Shown here piece by piece: positions 12,621 to 22,371 of a stretch of 64,000 nt of DNA. Origin of the DNA: Lamellibrachia columna (Eukaryota > Annelida > Polychaeta > Sabellida > Siboglinidae); the NCBI GenBank assembly GCA_963662155.1, contig OY759262.1:10953000-11016999 (forward strand), in the 5' to 3' direction. The notes beneath the pieces were generated by a model. The model had not been told where the DNA came from and did not search any database. It saw only the letters and a program-made list of their open reading frames with translations. The first letter of the stretch is position 1, and each line of letters starts with the position of its first letter. The position numbers were made by a program, and so were the translations under genes.

Positions 12621-12970
12621 TCAACTATTGAAACACGTCGAAGACGAGTGGGGATTGCGTCTCTACGTCGGTGATCGCGACGACGTCGGCGCCTCGAAAA
12701 TAGGAGGCTTCGACAACGGCGACAATGTGGTCGTATGTTTGATGCGACAGTTCATCGACGACAGCGAACTCATGACGACGGCCCTCGGCAGCATCAAACC
12801 GCTGCCCAAATACATATTTGTCTTGCTCGACGTCACCCAATCTTCATCCATTCGCCCACGTCTACAGCAACTGCTCTTACAAGACTCTGCCTCCATCCAG
12901 GTCAAGTGAAGCACTGATGCACGACTCCGACGTCTCTTTGATGCGATACCAATGCTAGTTTCGTTCCAGG
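12621..12970 (+). pseudogene. Possible TIR-domain-like exon remnant
   Basis: An open frame preceded by a splice-acceptor-like TTTGCAG (12,614-12,620) reads LLKHVEDEWGLRLYVGDRD, then NGDNVVVCLMRQFIDD, then KYIFVLLDV and RPRLQQLLL. The order (helix ending in a Gly-Leu-x-Leu strand, an RD turn, a VVVxL strand followed by FxxS/D, and a xIxVLL strand) resembles TIR domains of Toll/MyD88-type receptors around boxes 1 and 2. Third codon positions are G/C rich, unlike the AT-rich surroundings, which favours real coding ancestry. A TGA at 12,907-12,909 interrupts the frame, which then continues as ARLRRLFDAIPM. The PG of box 2 and the WC motif are missing. The family call is a judgement by eye and could be wrong. 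Confidence 0.35.
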
Positions 12971-12974
12971 ACAC

Positions 12975-14925
12975 ACGTTAGATGATGTAAACATTATAGC
13001 AAACAATCAATCATCTTTGATATAGCATTCAACGCTCCCCATCAAAGACACCGCGTGCGACACAAGTGTTGACTTTGTACCAGGATACACGTGTGTAACA
13101 AACACTGATACGCAGACACGCTTCCCTGCCGGCGTTTAATAAAATCCACATACCGTGATATGAGCTGGTATGCGCATTGAGCTATAGAGGCCTATGTTGC
13201 AACATTTGTTTTTGCGCGGTTTATTATTTTACTTTTCGTACTAGTGTTAGAAGTAAGATGCGCGCATGAGTAAGCTAGAGCGTGGTGCGAACCATGGCCA
13301 TATTAAATATTGCTAAACACTTGTACATGTCTGCATTAACAAACAAACGGCATATCTCCCTCCCGCGCTGCCTCCTCTCCCTTCCTCGCTTCTTCTCTGA
13401 CCCTTCTCCTTCTCTCCCATCGAATGGGGCGTGACAACGTTCCAGATAGAACGTCAGGCTCCCAGTCGTGAAAACCCTAGCTTGAACCGTCTTGCTGCCG
13501 TTTCGAAGCTTTGGCAATTTGTTTCACCGAACGTTGCCACAGCTCATTCGTTTGTATGAATGAGTATCTGGCTATATGCAGTGGTTATTATACGTACGAA
13601 TGGTCTTCGAGCAGTAACTGCAGCATGGCTGAGTGCTTCCCAGAGAAGTCGAGATGGAGTTGGAATGAACAGGTGTGCTAGGGGTGAAGTGTAAAACACT
13701 GTGAACACTGAACGTACACTAACTGATGCGTACTATTATTTTTTGGTGTAACCATGTTGAGAAAATTGCTGTAAACAGAACGATTACGTATCCTCAATAG
13801 AACAACACGCATGTGTCGATACAATTAGGATACCAGAATAATTGCGACATAGAAATTGCGCTTCTAAGTGAGGATTACAACGTCATTCAGGGCGTTGACA
13901 GGTGTCAAGGCGTGGTGCTGCAATAGATTATGTTATGCAAACAGGACAACGCCGTCCGAGCGCATGGACAATGCGTGTCGTAGTTCGTTGATTACTTCCG
14001 CCAGCACAGACAACAGACCACAATGGTTCATTCCTGTTTACCAGCCAGCATGCGGGGAGTTCTTGCATTTAGCGTGTCTTATATAGCAATCCATGCGAAG
14101 TTGGTGATTCTTCTTCCAAAAATTGGTATACGGTGTACGGCCTACCATAACCGAAGAATGATCAATTGGAGAAATATGGAGGAGTGTGCAAGATAGCATT
14201 TCGTGAGCTACATCCGTGTTGGAGTGCATGTTATCTGCTTCAACATACGTTGTATATCAATAGCACACGCTGCGTGCTTCCTGTGGTGTTCTCTGTAAAA
14301 GCTGATCTCATCTAGATAGGTAGAAATGCATTGCGTTGACAGCCAGTCGGACGAAATTGGTGAAGAAAGAGATGATTCGAGACAGCTACTAACAAAAGGA
14401 GCATTATAAACAGGGACTTTGTGACCTACCAGAATGCGGAAGATTTGTGTATAAACATTATTTGGCTTTGTAGATAAATAATATCTGTACTACGGAGTAC
14501 ACATATTTGATATGGTTTTAATTCTGATACATATTTTATTCATTCTACAAACGATTGATCATTTCATATGGAGTTTTGATTAATGTATTGGGACAGATTA
14601 CTTATTAGTGACAACTATGTTTTTCTGCTTCTGATGCAACTCATGACTGTGTATTAGTCGCACGAAAATTTAGCTAGACTGTTGCTGGCAAGGAGACGAG
14701 ACACTTTCTATGCGTTTTGGCTTATTGTTGGCTAACGAAACAGTTAACAAAGTAACGGCGGTGGGAATTGCTAGATGCATAGATAATAAACAGACATACC
14801 AGTTATCACAACTGTTCGATGATACTATTGCCAATGTAATAAACCTTTTCCACTTGGAGTGTGTTGTATTCCTAAGACAGGATTTTGTAGGGTTGTTGAT
14901 ATCAATTACACGGCCAACGTTCTAG
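12975..14925. other. Unique non-repetitive sequence, nothing recognised
   Basis: AT-rich with a pyrimidine-rich stretch around 13,355-13,430. Short open frames here (for example 13,275-13,517 minus, 13,868-14,086 plus, 14,710-14,925 plus) show no domain, no codon bias and no convincing splice sites. Confidence 0.5.
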
Positions 14926-14927
14926 TA

Positions 14928-14966
14928 GACGCCATCTTAGAGTGATAACTTCCGGCGCATGCGCAT
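14928..14966 (-). promoter_or_regulatory. Candidate housekeeping-type promoter: NRF-1, ETS and YY1 motifs
   Basis: Read on the minus strand, in order: GCGCATGCGC (14,955-14,964, NRF-1 palindrome), CCGGAAGT (14,948-14,955, ETS) and AAGATGGCG (14,930-14,938, YY1) within 35 bp. These three motifs typically cluster at metazoan CpG-type promoters, with YY1 at or just after the start site and often overlapping the initiator ATG. That order fits transcription to the left. The ATG inside the YY1 site opens only a nine-codon frame, so a first exon would have to be very short or non-coding. Confidence 0.45.
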
Positions 14967-15829
14967 AATTTCACCACTAGATCTGCATAATTCAATATCA
15001 ATAACATAGACTAGTAATATTATTTATGCATGTTATACACTTTGCAGCATTACAACATGAACTATGCCATATAAGAAACATTCTAATTAACTAAATTGTT
15101 TAATTAGTAGTTGTTATATCAGTTAAATGTAAAGTTAACCTGTTTCAAGAGTTCACACCACAAATTCAGCTAAATAGGTTTACCTACTATATAAACGGGT
15201 TGTTGTGTTGTCATAGGAGGTTACAAGCTCAACATATAGGGATTGTCAGTAGTTTGGCTGGAGAACTACAGGAAGGTCTGGGGGCCGACAAATCTCTCCC
15301 CTGAGAGCTGCTCGATATGTAACCATAAGAGACCCGGTGACTGTGGATTGGTCTCTCCAGCGACCGATAGGAGGTGCAACCAAATAGCAGATAATGCTAA
15401 GTGTCACTCACGTCATTGGACTCTTATTTTTTAAACAAAAGTACATCGATCATTACATATTCAGATTCAGGTTATTATTCTCGATTCGCATTAGTTGGTC
15501 AATCGGCATCAGTTTTATTGTCATCGTAGCAAACGTCTGTCAATCCGTAATCAATTACATGTAAATTATTACGTTGATGTCCTTCCTTGCATTTTAGTAA
15601 ATCAATGCTTTCATTATATCACTCTACGTCACTCCCTAAACAAAAAGGCTATATAATATTAGTGTTTTATGGCACTCCTGCAAACATGCAAATTTGTTCT
15701 CATCGAAGAACAGCCAGGCGACACTGTTAAGCTAATGCTTTCCACACGTTTTGAGTTTACTGTGCTTCTCTACATGCAATCTAAAGTCTGACACATAAGG
15801 AAACGTCTTGCAACATATTGTGCGCACCT
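14967..15829. other. Unique AT-rich sequence, nothing recognised
   Basis: The only visible structure is an 8-bp inverted repeat, CTAATTAA (15,083-15,090) and TTAATTAG (15,100-15,107), with a 9-base loop. The 63-codon frame at 15,243-15,434 is not recognisable. Confidence 0.5.
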
Positions 15830-16480
15830 AATCGATTCAAATAGACATGCAAAATTTACCCCACCAATAATAACTAACTCGGATTTACTTGCATTTAACT
15901 TTAATGTGGTCTCTGTCATCCAATGGAAGATTTTGTGGAGACAATCCCTGAGCTAGTTTTGGAAGTGATTTGTATCTCATGTAGCCAAAATAGCATAGGT
16001 CTGTGATTTATTAGCATACACTTGGTGATCCAAGTTGTGACGTTGGATAACTGAGCCAAGTAGAGTAGCGTAGAGAGTGAAACACCCTGAGGAACATTAC
16101 GTGAAGTAGGGAGCGTAGCTGAGAAACAATTCGCTATCTTCATTCTTTTGCATCTATCAGTTAAATATTATGAGAACCAGCTCTGTTCCAGATATGCCAC
16201 ACCACATTGACACATTTTTAATAAGTTGTCCTGTGACCAATGGTATCAAATGCGGCAGATAGCTTCAGCAAGAAAATGGTCTCCTTCCATACACTTCCTG
16301 GACCCACTACCCAGTGTGTAGATCCGCTCAAGTCTGGTCAATAACAGATTTAACACCTACACATGGTTCACTGAATGGTATTAATTCAGTCAACACTTGA
16401 TCATTTGCTGTGTCGCCAGAACAGTCTGCATTGATTGTCCTTAAACACTTCCAGGAGAAACCATATGGCAATATCTTCAT
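15830..16480 (-). pseudogene. Degenerate non-LTR reverse transcriptase (CR1/Rex-like) fragment
   Basis: Read on the minus strand across broken frames: LLKLSAAFDTIGH near 16,285-16,230 corresponds to RT motif A. It is followed by WHIWNRAGS, then VPQGVSLSTLLYL (about 16,095-16,050) corresponding to motif B (VPQGSVLGPLLF), a degraded region where motif C should be (CMLINHRPMLF), and WMTETTLKLNASKSEL near 15,905. Motif order and spacing match non-LTR RTs. Stops and frameshifts throughout show an old dead copy. It is unrelated in detail to the two CR1/L2-like elements at 37.6 and 47.3 kb. Confidence 0.7.
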
Positions 16481-17234
16481 TATGTTGGACCGTCGACTGC
16501 AACGGTATTTTTTTTAATAATACAATAAGTTATAACATTTATATAAATTAAATTTAACAAAGGTAATAATAAATACATTTGTATGTGGGCGTTTTCACGT
16601 ACAGGGTACACTTTTGCCAAAATGAACTTTCCCGCCTAGTATTGAAATAATTAATGGTGTAATATTAATTCAGTCTAAATATATATTCCTTGCTCACTTA
16701 CCATATGCTTCTGGGAAAATCTCAGCTGATTGATGCACAACAACCAACTCACTTCTTCGTGGTGACGTACTACTCACGAGAGATGGAGTAAAGTGCTGAC
16801 CCATTGTGTCTGCAATGATATTAACAGATGTCGTCATTTCATCATCCCAAAAGCCAATAAATTAATGGGTCAAATTTTCTACAGTTTCTTTTAATGCAGG
16901 CCATGTGAATATGTTACACATTTTTTTTACAAATATCTTGTTACACATAGGTGTAAGAAAACCTGTCTACTTAAATGCTTCCTTTTCTGTCTGAATCAAC
17001 CAATGGTTCCATTCCAAAAATATATATAATTCGACCAAACATTACATCTATATTACACATCTGTTGAATACTAGTGGAATGATAGGATGAACATTTGAAG
17101 CAGTGTGCCGACGACCATAAAAGGATCAACATTTGCAGTAGTAAAAATACCCCAAAAAGCCATCTTAGTGCCCCCTGGGGCAGTTCGCTCTACAACTCCT
17201 TCCCGCGTGTTTTTAATGCAAGAGCAAGAGAGCT
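16481..17234. other. AT-rich unique sequence, nothing recognised
   Basis: Contains A/T tracts near 16,507-16,560 and 16,920. No open frame here shows a recognisable domain. Confidence 0.5.
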
Positions 17235-17625
17235 CTTTACACTTCTAGTAAGCTGTAATGTCCGTGAAAGACTAACCGGGTTGCGAGTGCAAAAATCACT
17301 TTACACTACAAGTCAGCTGTTATATCTGTATAGAGACTCTCTGGTATGTGAGTGCAATAATTATTTGACACTTTGAGTCAGTTGTATGGCCTATATAAAG
17401 ACTCTGGTATGTGAGTGGAAGAATAATTTTTCTATTCGAGTCAGCTGTAATGTCGGAATAAAGACTGACTGGGCTGTGAGTACAACAATCACTTGACACT
17501 TCAACTAAGCTGTAATATCTGTGTAAAGACTGACTGGGCTGTGAGTACAACAATCACTTTACACTTCAAGTAAGCTGTAATGTCTGCGTAAAGACTGACT
17601 TGGCTGTGAGTGCAATAATCAGCAT
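17235..17625 (+). repeat. 65-bp minisatellite, six copies
   Basis: The landmark AGCTGTAAT (or variants) recurs at 17,251, 17,315, 17,380, 17,443, 17,508 and 17,573, a spacing of 63-65 bp. Later copies share the core AAAGACTGACTGGGCTGTGA. The last copies are most alike, suggesting growth at the right end. Open frames spanning it on either strand are products of the repeat. Confidence 0.9.
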
Positions 17626-17640
17626 GAGCCAAGAACTTAC

Positions 17641-17799
17641 GCTGCCGATGTTCTCATCCTTGTGTGGTTTGTCCCAGGTGACACCGACGCCGTCCTGTCG
17701 TGACGTCTTTACTGCTGGTACGTCAATTGTTGTGTAATCGAATGGCTCTGTGTCGTCCACTGATGTAGTCATGTTGTGACTGAGGTTTGATGGTGGCAC
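17641..17799 (-). CDS. Candidate internal exon of an unrecognised gene
   Basis: On the minus strand the segment is bounded by an acceptor (CATCATTCCAG, ending at 17,800) and a strong donor (GTAAGTTCTTGG, starting at 17,640). It is 159 bp long, exactly 53 codons, open, and symmetric in phase if read from GTG. The peptide is acidic and Ser/Thr-rich in its first half (MTTSVDDTEPFDYTTIDVPA) and ends GVTWDKPHKDENIGS. Third positions include many C and G, unlike flanking DNA. No family is recognised. The open frame also continues past the donor without a stop for about 25 codons, so the exon model rests on the splice motifs. Confidence 0.45.
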
Positions 17800-17892
17800 C
17801 TGGAATGATGACATCAAGTCTATACAGGCAATACATATCAGTCAGTGTTGTAGTTTGATCATTATAATAGTTTACAAAAATTACAAAATAAT

Positions 17893-18475
17893 TTATCTGG
17901 GAGTCTGACTTTGTAATGAGTTGGTTGTATTTAGTCAGTTCTGTGTCATGGCGTGCAACACCCATAACTGTCATGTTCCTGAGAACAAAAACAAGAGTTG
18001 TGGTTGGATATGGGTTGTCGGAAGAGTTTAAAGTTAACATCGGTTAGAGGCAAGGCAATGACCCTTTACTCTTTATCATGGTGGTGGCACTAATCAGCAG
18101 GAAGATCAGCATGAAGGATGTTCTCAGAAAGGGGATGTATGCAAACGATCTGGCCATGATAGCAGACAAAAAACAAGAACTACAGGAAGTGTTGGAGCAA
18201 TGGAAGAGGATGTTCAAGAAGCACGGACCGATAATGAGCCGGGAGAAGACAGGAGAGATGTGTGTTTGACATCAGAGAGAGGACTTGAACATTAGTTTGG
18301 ATGATGAGGAGTTCAACCAAGTGGATGGCTTTGTGTAACGTGGAGGAATGGTTAATGAGGATGAGCATTCAGAGGTAGAAATGCGATGCCGGATACAACA
18401 GGGAGCGAATGCTCGGGGAAAGGTAGAGGGATTCATGTTGGACAGAAACATTTTGAAAAATCTGAAAAGGAAAGT
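17893..18475 (+). mobile_element. RTE-like element fragment (RT core)
   Basis: Starts abruptly at TTATCTGGGAGTCTGAC, equivalent to about 11,116 in the longer copy, and ends at CTGAAAAGGAAAGT (equivalent to about 11,700). It contains the stop in front of RQGN, the YANDLAMIAD motif (in 18,078-18,269) and a following degraded frame. At 18,476 the satellite resumes in mid-unit. Confidence 0.85.
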
Positions 18476-18998
18476 ATATTTTTTTACCTGGTGCCACAAT
18501 ACACCTATGTAAACAGACCCAAATATCACCTTTGAGTGTGGATTACTGAAAAGCCAGACACCGCAACTTGTCGAATTGCAAAACATTAAATAACCTACTT
18601 AGTGGAGTCCTCAAAAACAACTCACCTTCCATGTGAAACATTTACGTCAGCTCACTAGGCCATATCAGATAACAGCTGGGCCTGTCCAGGATTTTCTCAA
18701 CTCCCAATAGATGTGTGCTCTTCACATGGACTTGAGTAAAGGTGACTGTGTCTAATTAACTGAAATAAACAAAAGTTGACTGCTAAGTAATTATATTATA
18801 ATGTTACTTGTTCTGCTTTGATGTAACTTATCAGAGGGAGGCTGCACTAGTTTGAATATGTCCCCACCCCCCCCCCTAATATACCGGTCTCCTGTCACTG
18901 TCATCTGTTTTCTCAGGCGTATTAGACGTGTTTGCATTCAGATAACGGTTTTGTCACTTTCATTAGTAATTTTACTTGGATTTACCTGGGATTTTACA

Positions 18999-21155
18999 AT
19001 GGAGGAGACAACACATGATAGTAGTAGTAGTAGTAGTAGAAAGAGTGAGGAGAAATGTCCACCTGCTGGTGGAATTAAGATGAAAATTGGTGGCTTCAAG
19101 ACCGGCCACTGTTACCATAAACCATCAGATGCAGCAATCCAACAGGAACCCAATGGGGTTAACAGTGGGGTTTGGTTGCCACGGCTAAGCCAGGATGACT
19201 TTGACAGAGTGGTGCAAACCACTCCTTCAGGATTGCTGGCAGTTTCAGACGCAGAGGGTCGGCCAGGCACGAGCAAAATTCTACGGCCACAGCTTGATCA
19301 ATGCCCTGACCTAACAGACATCTATCTTCAAGCTGACGTACAGACAGATACTCATGCAGTTTCTGGAATGCGTCTACTTAGTGTGGACAAAAATGCAGCA
19401 ATGTGGAATGATTGCTTTAAAGAGCATGCTAGCAGAGAGGACACATGTATTCTTCCACACTTCGAAGTACATGAGAAAAAATTTGGTTTGTGTTGGCAAC
19501 AGTCATTGTCCTGTACAGCCTGTCACTACAAGTCACGTATGTATAAACTGTATTCCGAAGTAAAGTAGCCATCCATGTAGGACTACAAGATACAACGATG
19601 GGAAACACAAAGTTGCGACACATTCTGCCCACAACAAACACACCTCCCCCAAGTCGAAGCGGGATGCAAAGGACATCCAACCGGGTTGCCACAATTACTT
19701 CTCAGTCCACGACTGATGACCTACAGCAGAAGAGGGAAAAAACCAGAGATAAATGTTCTGCGTGGTCTTCCAGCAAATGCACCAATCAATATAAGCATGG
19801 ATGTGAGGTACAACTCAACATCCCTGAAAAACAGCTACGGTTGTGGACAGAGTGCAAGTCAAGCAGTGGGAACCGCGATTGAATGGCAGAGATTGAATGG
19901 CATGAGATTCTAGGTTTTCACATGGAAAACAAGCTATGCAAACTAGGCTCATCACTTCGCAATCAAGGTCAAAATGTGTCGTGCACAGGCCATCAAGGAT
20001 GTACAGCCACGATTCGTGTGGTCGATCCAATGTCAGAATATGAAATAGGACGCCAAATCGGAGTGAGCTTTGCCCAGCAACAGGTCGGACTAAAATTCGT
20101 TGCAACAGACGGTGATGCGAAAGCATTTCATGGGTTACAGGATGCCATGCCAACAGTCGCGGCAGAACGGCAGGCTGACACAACACATCTCGGTCAGACA
20201 CCGTTCTGACATATCATGAGAGCATTTTTTTCATCCAGAATGTTCCCGGGAGAGAATGCCATGGTGAGAGCTGAAAACAAGAAATTTTTTGCAGAGGATG
20301 TAAGAACACGATGCCAGAAAATCTACACTTTATGCTGGTGACATTAGAATGATAACTACTAAGATGCCAAAAATAATCCAAGCAACACTGGACTGTTATT
20401 CTGGCTCATGTCAGAACTGTCACCCATCAATATAATGTAATGGAATTGTCTGTCGTGGAGGCAAGCGAAACAACTGGTGGAAAAGGTCACAGCATTTGAA
20501 GGCATGTGGCCTGACACGACTCAATATGACAGATGAAGACCGAGCAACACTTAAAGGATTAATAGAAATGCGACTTGGAAATTCAGCACTCCAGATGACA
20601 CGACACAGACTTACAACTGACAAGAATGAATCCATTAACCGATCATTCAGTGCTTCATTGCCGAAGAATGTTAAATTCAGTAGAAATGCACATGGACGAG
20701 TGAGTTCAGTGATCGATCGCATAAATTATGGAGCGGGGAATTCAATGCTGCGCAAGTTGGAGAATGTACATTGTCCTATTACGAGAGGTGGACAGGTCGC
20801 TACAGCTGTCAAGCAAATCCAGCATGAGGTGGAATACCAGAGACAATACAAACGTCGATCATCAGTGCGTCTGCATATCCGTCATACCAAGTTAAAGCGC
20901 ATGCAGAACTACTTCGATTCAAACAGAAACCGCCGTCCAGAAGATCGATACCTGAAGTGTCAGCTTGATCCAAAACCATCTACTCGTAAAGGGAAGAAAA
21001 GGCCAGCTTCAGAAACGCCAGCAGCAGTAGTTAAGCCAGTGGTCACAAGGAGTCGCCGCAGAAAGACAACAATGCCAACTGCAAACAGGGAAGATCATCC
21101 TTATTCATTGCGATCACGAAAGTCTGCTGATCACAGTTATGCCAGCAGAAAGTAG
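18999..21155 (+). pseudogene. Mutator-like transposase, decayed
   Basis: Residues 1-84 are the ORF found in every satellite unit (MEETTHDS, poly-Ser, CPPAGG, GHCYHKPSDA, WLPRLSQDDFDRVV). The frame continues as AEGRPGTSKILRPQLDQ and EKKFGLCWQQSLSCTAC-HYKSRMYKLYSEV to a stop at 19,568. Further pieces in order: QDTTMGNTKLRHIL and PPPSRSGMQ; INVLRGLPANAP with MDVRYNS; ILGFHMENKLC; ATDGDAKAFHGL; ERQADTTHLGQ; a Cys-rich block with NNWWKRSQHL; TTDKNESINRSFSASLPK; and a basic tail. MDVRYN, TDGDAK and DKNES are plausible DDE positions. Lesions: frameshifts near 19,565, 19,735 and 20,335; a 14-bp tandem duplication at 19,877-19,904; TGA at 20,207-20,209; and a TAA near 20,436. The family is the metazoan Mutator-like transposase-domain group; the superfamily is not verified. 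Confidence 0.8.
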
Positions 21156-21379
21156 AGGGTAGATTATGAAACAAACAGAAAACAGAACACTTCTTACAAA
21201 TGTGAACTTTCTACTTTCTCCCAGTTTCATCACTCATAGACCTGCAACCACAATACAAGAAACCACCAACAGACAATGGACCATGACTGGCACATGGTGC
21301 CATCTTGTGAGCTATACATCAATCGACATTCGAAGACATCACTCAGCATGGGCTGACATACACAACTGCATAAGATTGA

Positions 21380-21817
21380 CTACAGCAGACGACACTTTGA
21401 AAAAACTGAAGGATTCAACACATCTAGAAAAATGTAGGTTTTACTATTGCATTGCCATTGAAATACCTTGAATTGCAACATACCCTTTGGATATGGTGCA
21501 TGACCAAAGCATACATTTTGACTAACACAATATTGCCTGTTGTTATTTATGGAATGTGGCTCCATAGAGATATGACTTGCTGTCAGACACAGACTGTTAT
21601 GACAAAGATGACTGGCATCTAAGCCAGGTTCAACACGTGTCATTTTGTGTTCAAGCATATAACTTAAACGATGCACTGTAACCGTTCTGTAACCACACTC
21701 AAAACGGCAATTAATCACACCTTAGTCACTGAAATTCCCTTTTTTGCAACTTGTCCACAACTGACACTGCCCATTGGCAGACAATACCACCTTTTCTTGT
21801 AATTTTACAGTGTACAT
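21380..21817 (-). pseudogene. His-Me finger endonuclease-like protein (zinc-binding loop type), one nonsense codon
   Basis: Frame from an ATG at 21,815-21,817 (MYTVKLQEK), about 145 codons, interrupted by a single TAA at 21,722-21,724 where related proteins usually have an aromatic before Gly (SD-stop-GVINCRF). Motifs in order: NGQCQLWTSC; GYRTVTVHRLSYML; the zinc-binding loop with DASHLCHNSLCLTASHISME; PHSINNNRQYC; and CFGH. The SHLCHN-x2-C, xxHxxxEP-x2-IN-x2-R-x2-C and C-x-GH pattern is that of the zinc-binding loop family of His-Me finger (homing-type) endonucleases. The gene lies convergent to and 224 bp beyond the transposase, inside the segment missing from all short satellite units. 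Its role in the transposon is unknown. Confidence 0.8.
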
Positions 21818-22371
21818 TTAAAAAAAATCAACATCCATGTTTTTTGTTTCCGTTGCCATGACACTCTATTTGGAGTCAGACCACAGTTGGGAATTGCATT
21901 GGTGGCCATGTTAACGTTTTGTCTGATTATAAGAAAACCTGACCATCAAAAATCCTGAAATAAATGTGCAGCAACTGCCATCATCTCATTGACATGCTCA
22001 CCAACGTTAATCAAAATCACATGCCTCCAGCTCTTTTAAAATGCCCCCATGTGCGATGCCCGTCAATATTTACAAAAAATAGTTGTGTATTCATGCGCCC
22101 ACGTGGCCCATAGCAGAGAAATTCCCATAAATCCCTCCGCCAGTCAAACTCTCAAAAAAATACACTATTTCACAGCCAATAGCTTCTATAAACAAACCTG
22201 TGAATATTCATGCTCAAAGGCACTCATGTCACATAATATGAATTTATTAAATTCACATTTCACAATTTCGCGTGCCTACATTCGTGTGAAACAGTAAACA
22301 GGAAGGTCAACTGTGGTCTTACCACAAATAAAAATGGTAACTGTGCAGAATTGTTTTTAATTTAGACTGTT

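Larger units (their letters stand above)
12540..17892. other. Unique island between repeat blocks
   Basis: About 5.35 kb with no similarity to the satellite or the RTE-like blocks elsewhere in the window. It is flanked on both sides by truncated RTE-like sequence. It holds the few candidate host elements seen here: a TIR-like exon remnant, a promoter-like cluster, a degenerate RT, a minisatellite and a minus-strand exon, each listed separately. Confidence 0.85.
18476..22371 (+). mobile_element. Mutator-like DNA transposon: long relative of the satellite unit
   Basis: Left (18,476-19,250) and right (22,085-22,371) parts match every satellite unit. The interior 19,251-22,084 is unique and encodes a Mutator-like transposase (plus) and a His-Me finger endonuclease-like protein (minus). 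In short units VSD of the ORF is followed at once by the sequence that here starts at 22,085, so they look like deletion derivatives of such an element. The left part is truncated by the RTE-like junction. Terminal inverted repeats and a target-site duplication could not be identified because the element is embedded in its own array. Confidence 0.8.

Noticed and set aside
13868..14086. 72-codon plus-strand frame in the unique island
   Set aside because: No domain, no codon bias and no supporting splice or promoter signals.
18476..22371. Terminal inverted repeats for the Mutator-like element
   Set aside because: No convincing long inverted pair was found by eye between the left and right parts of the unit. 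Because units abut, the true ends cannot be fixed here without a dispersed copy.
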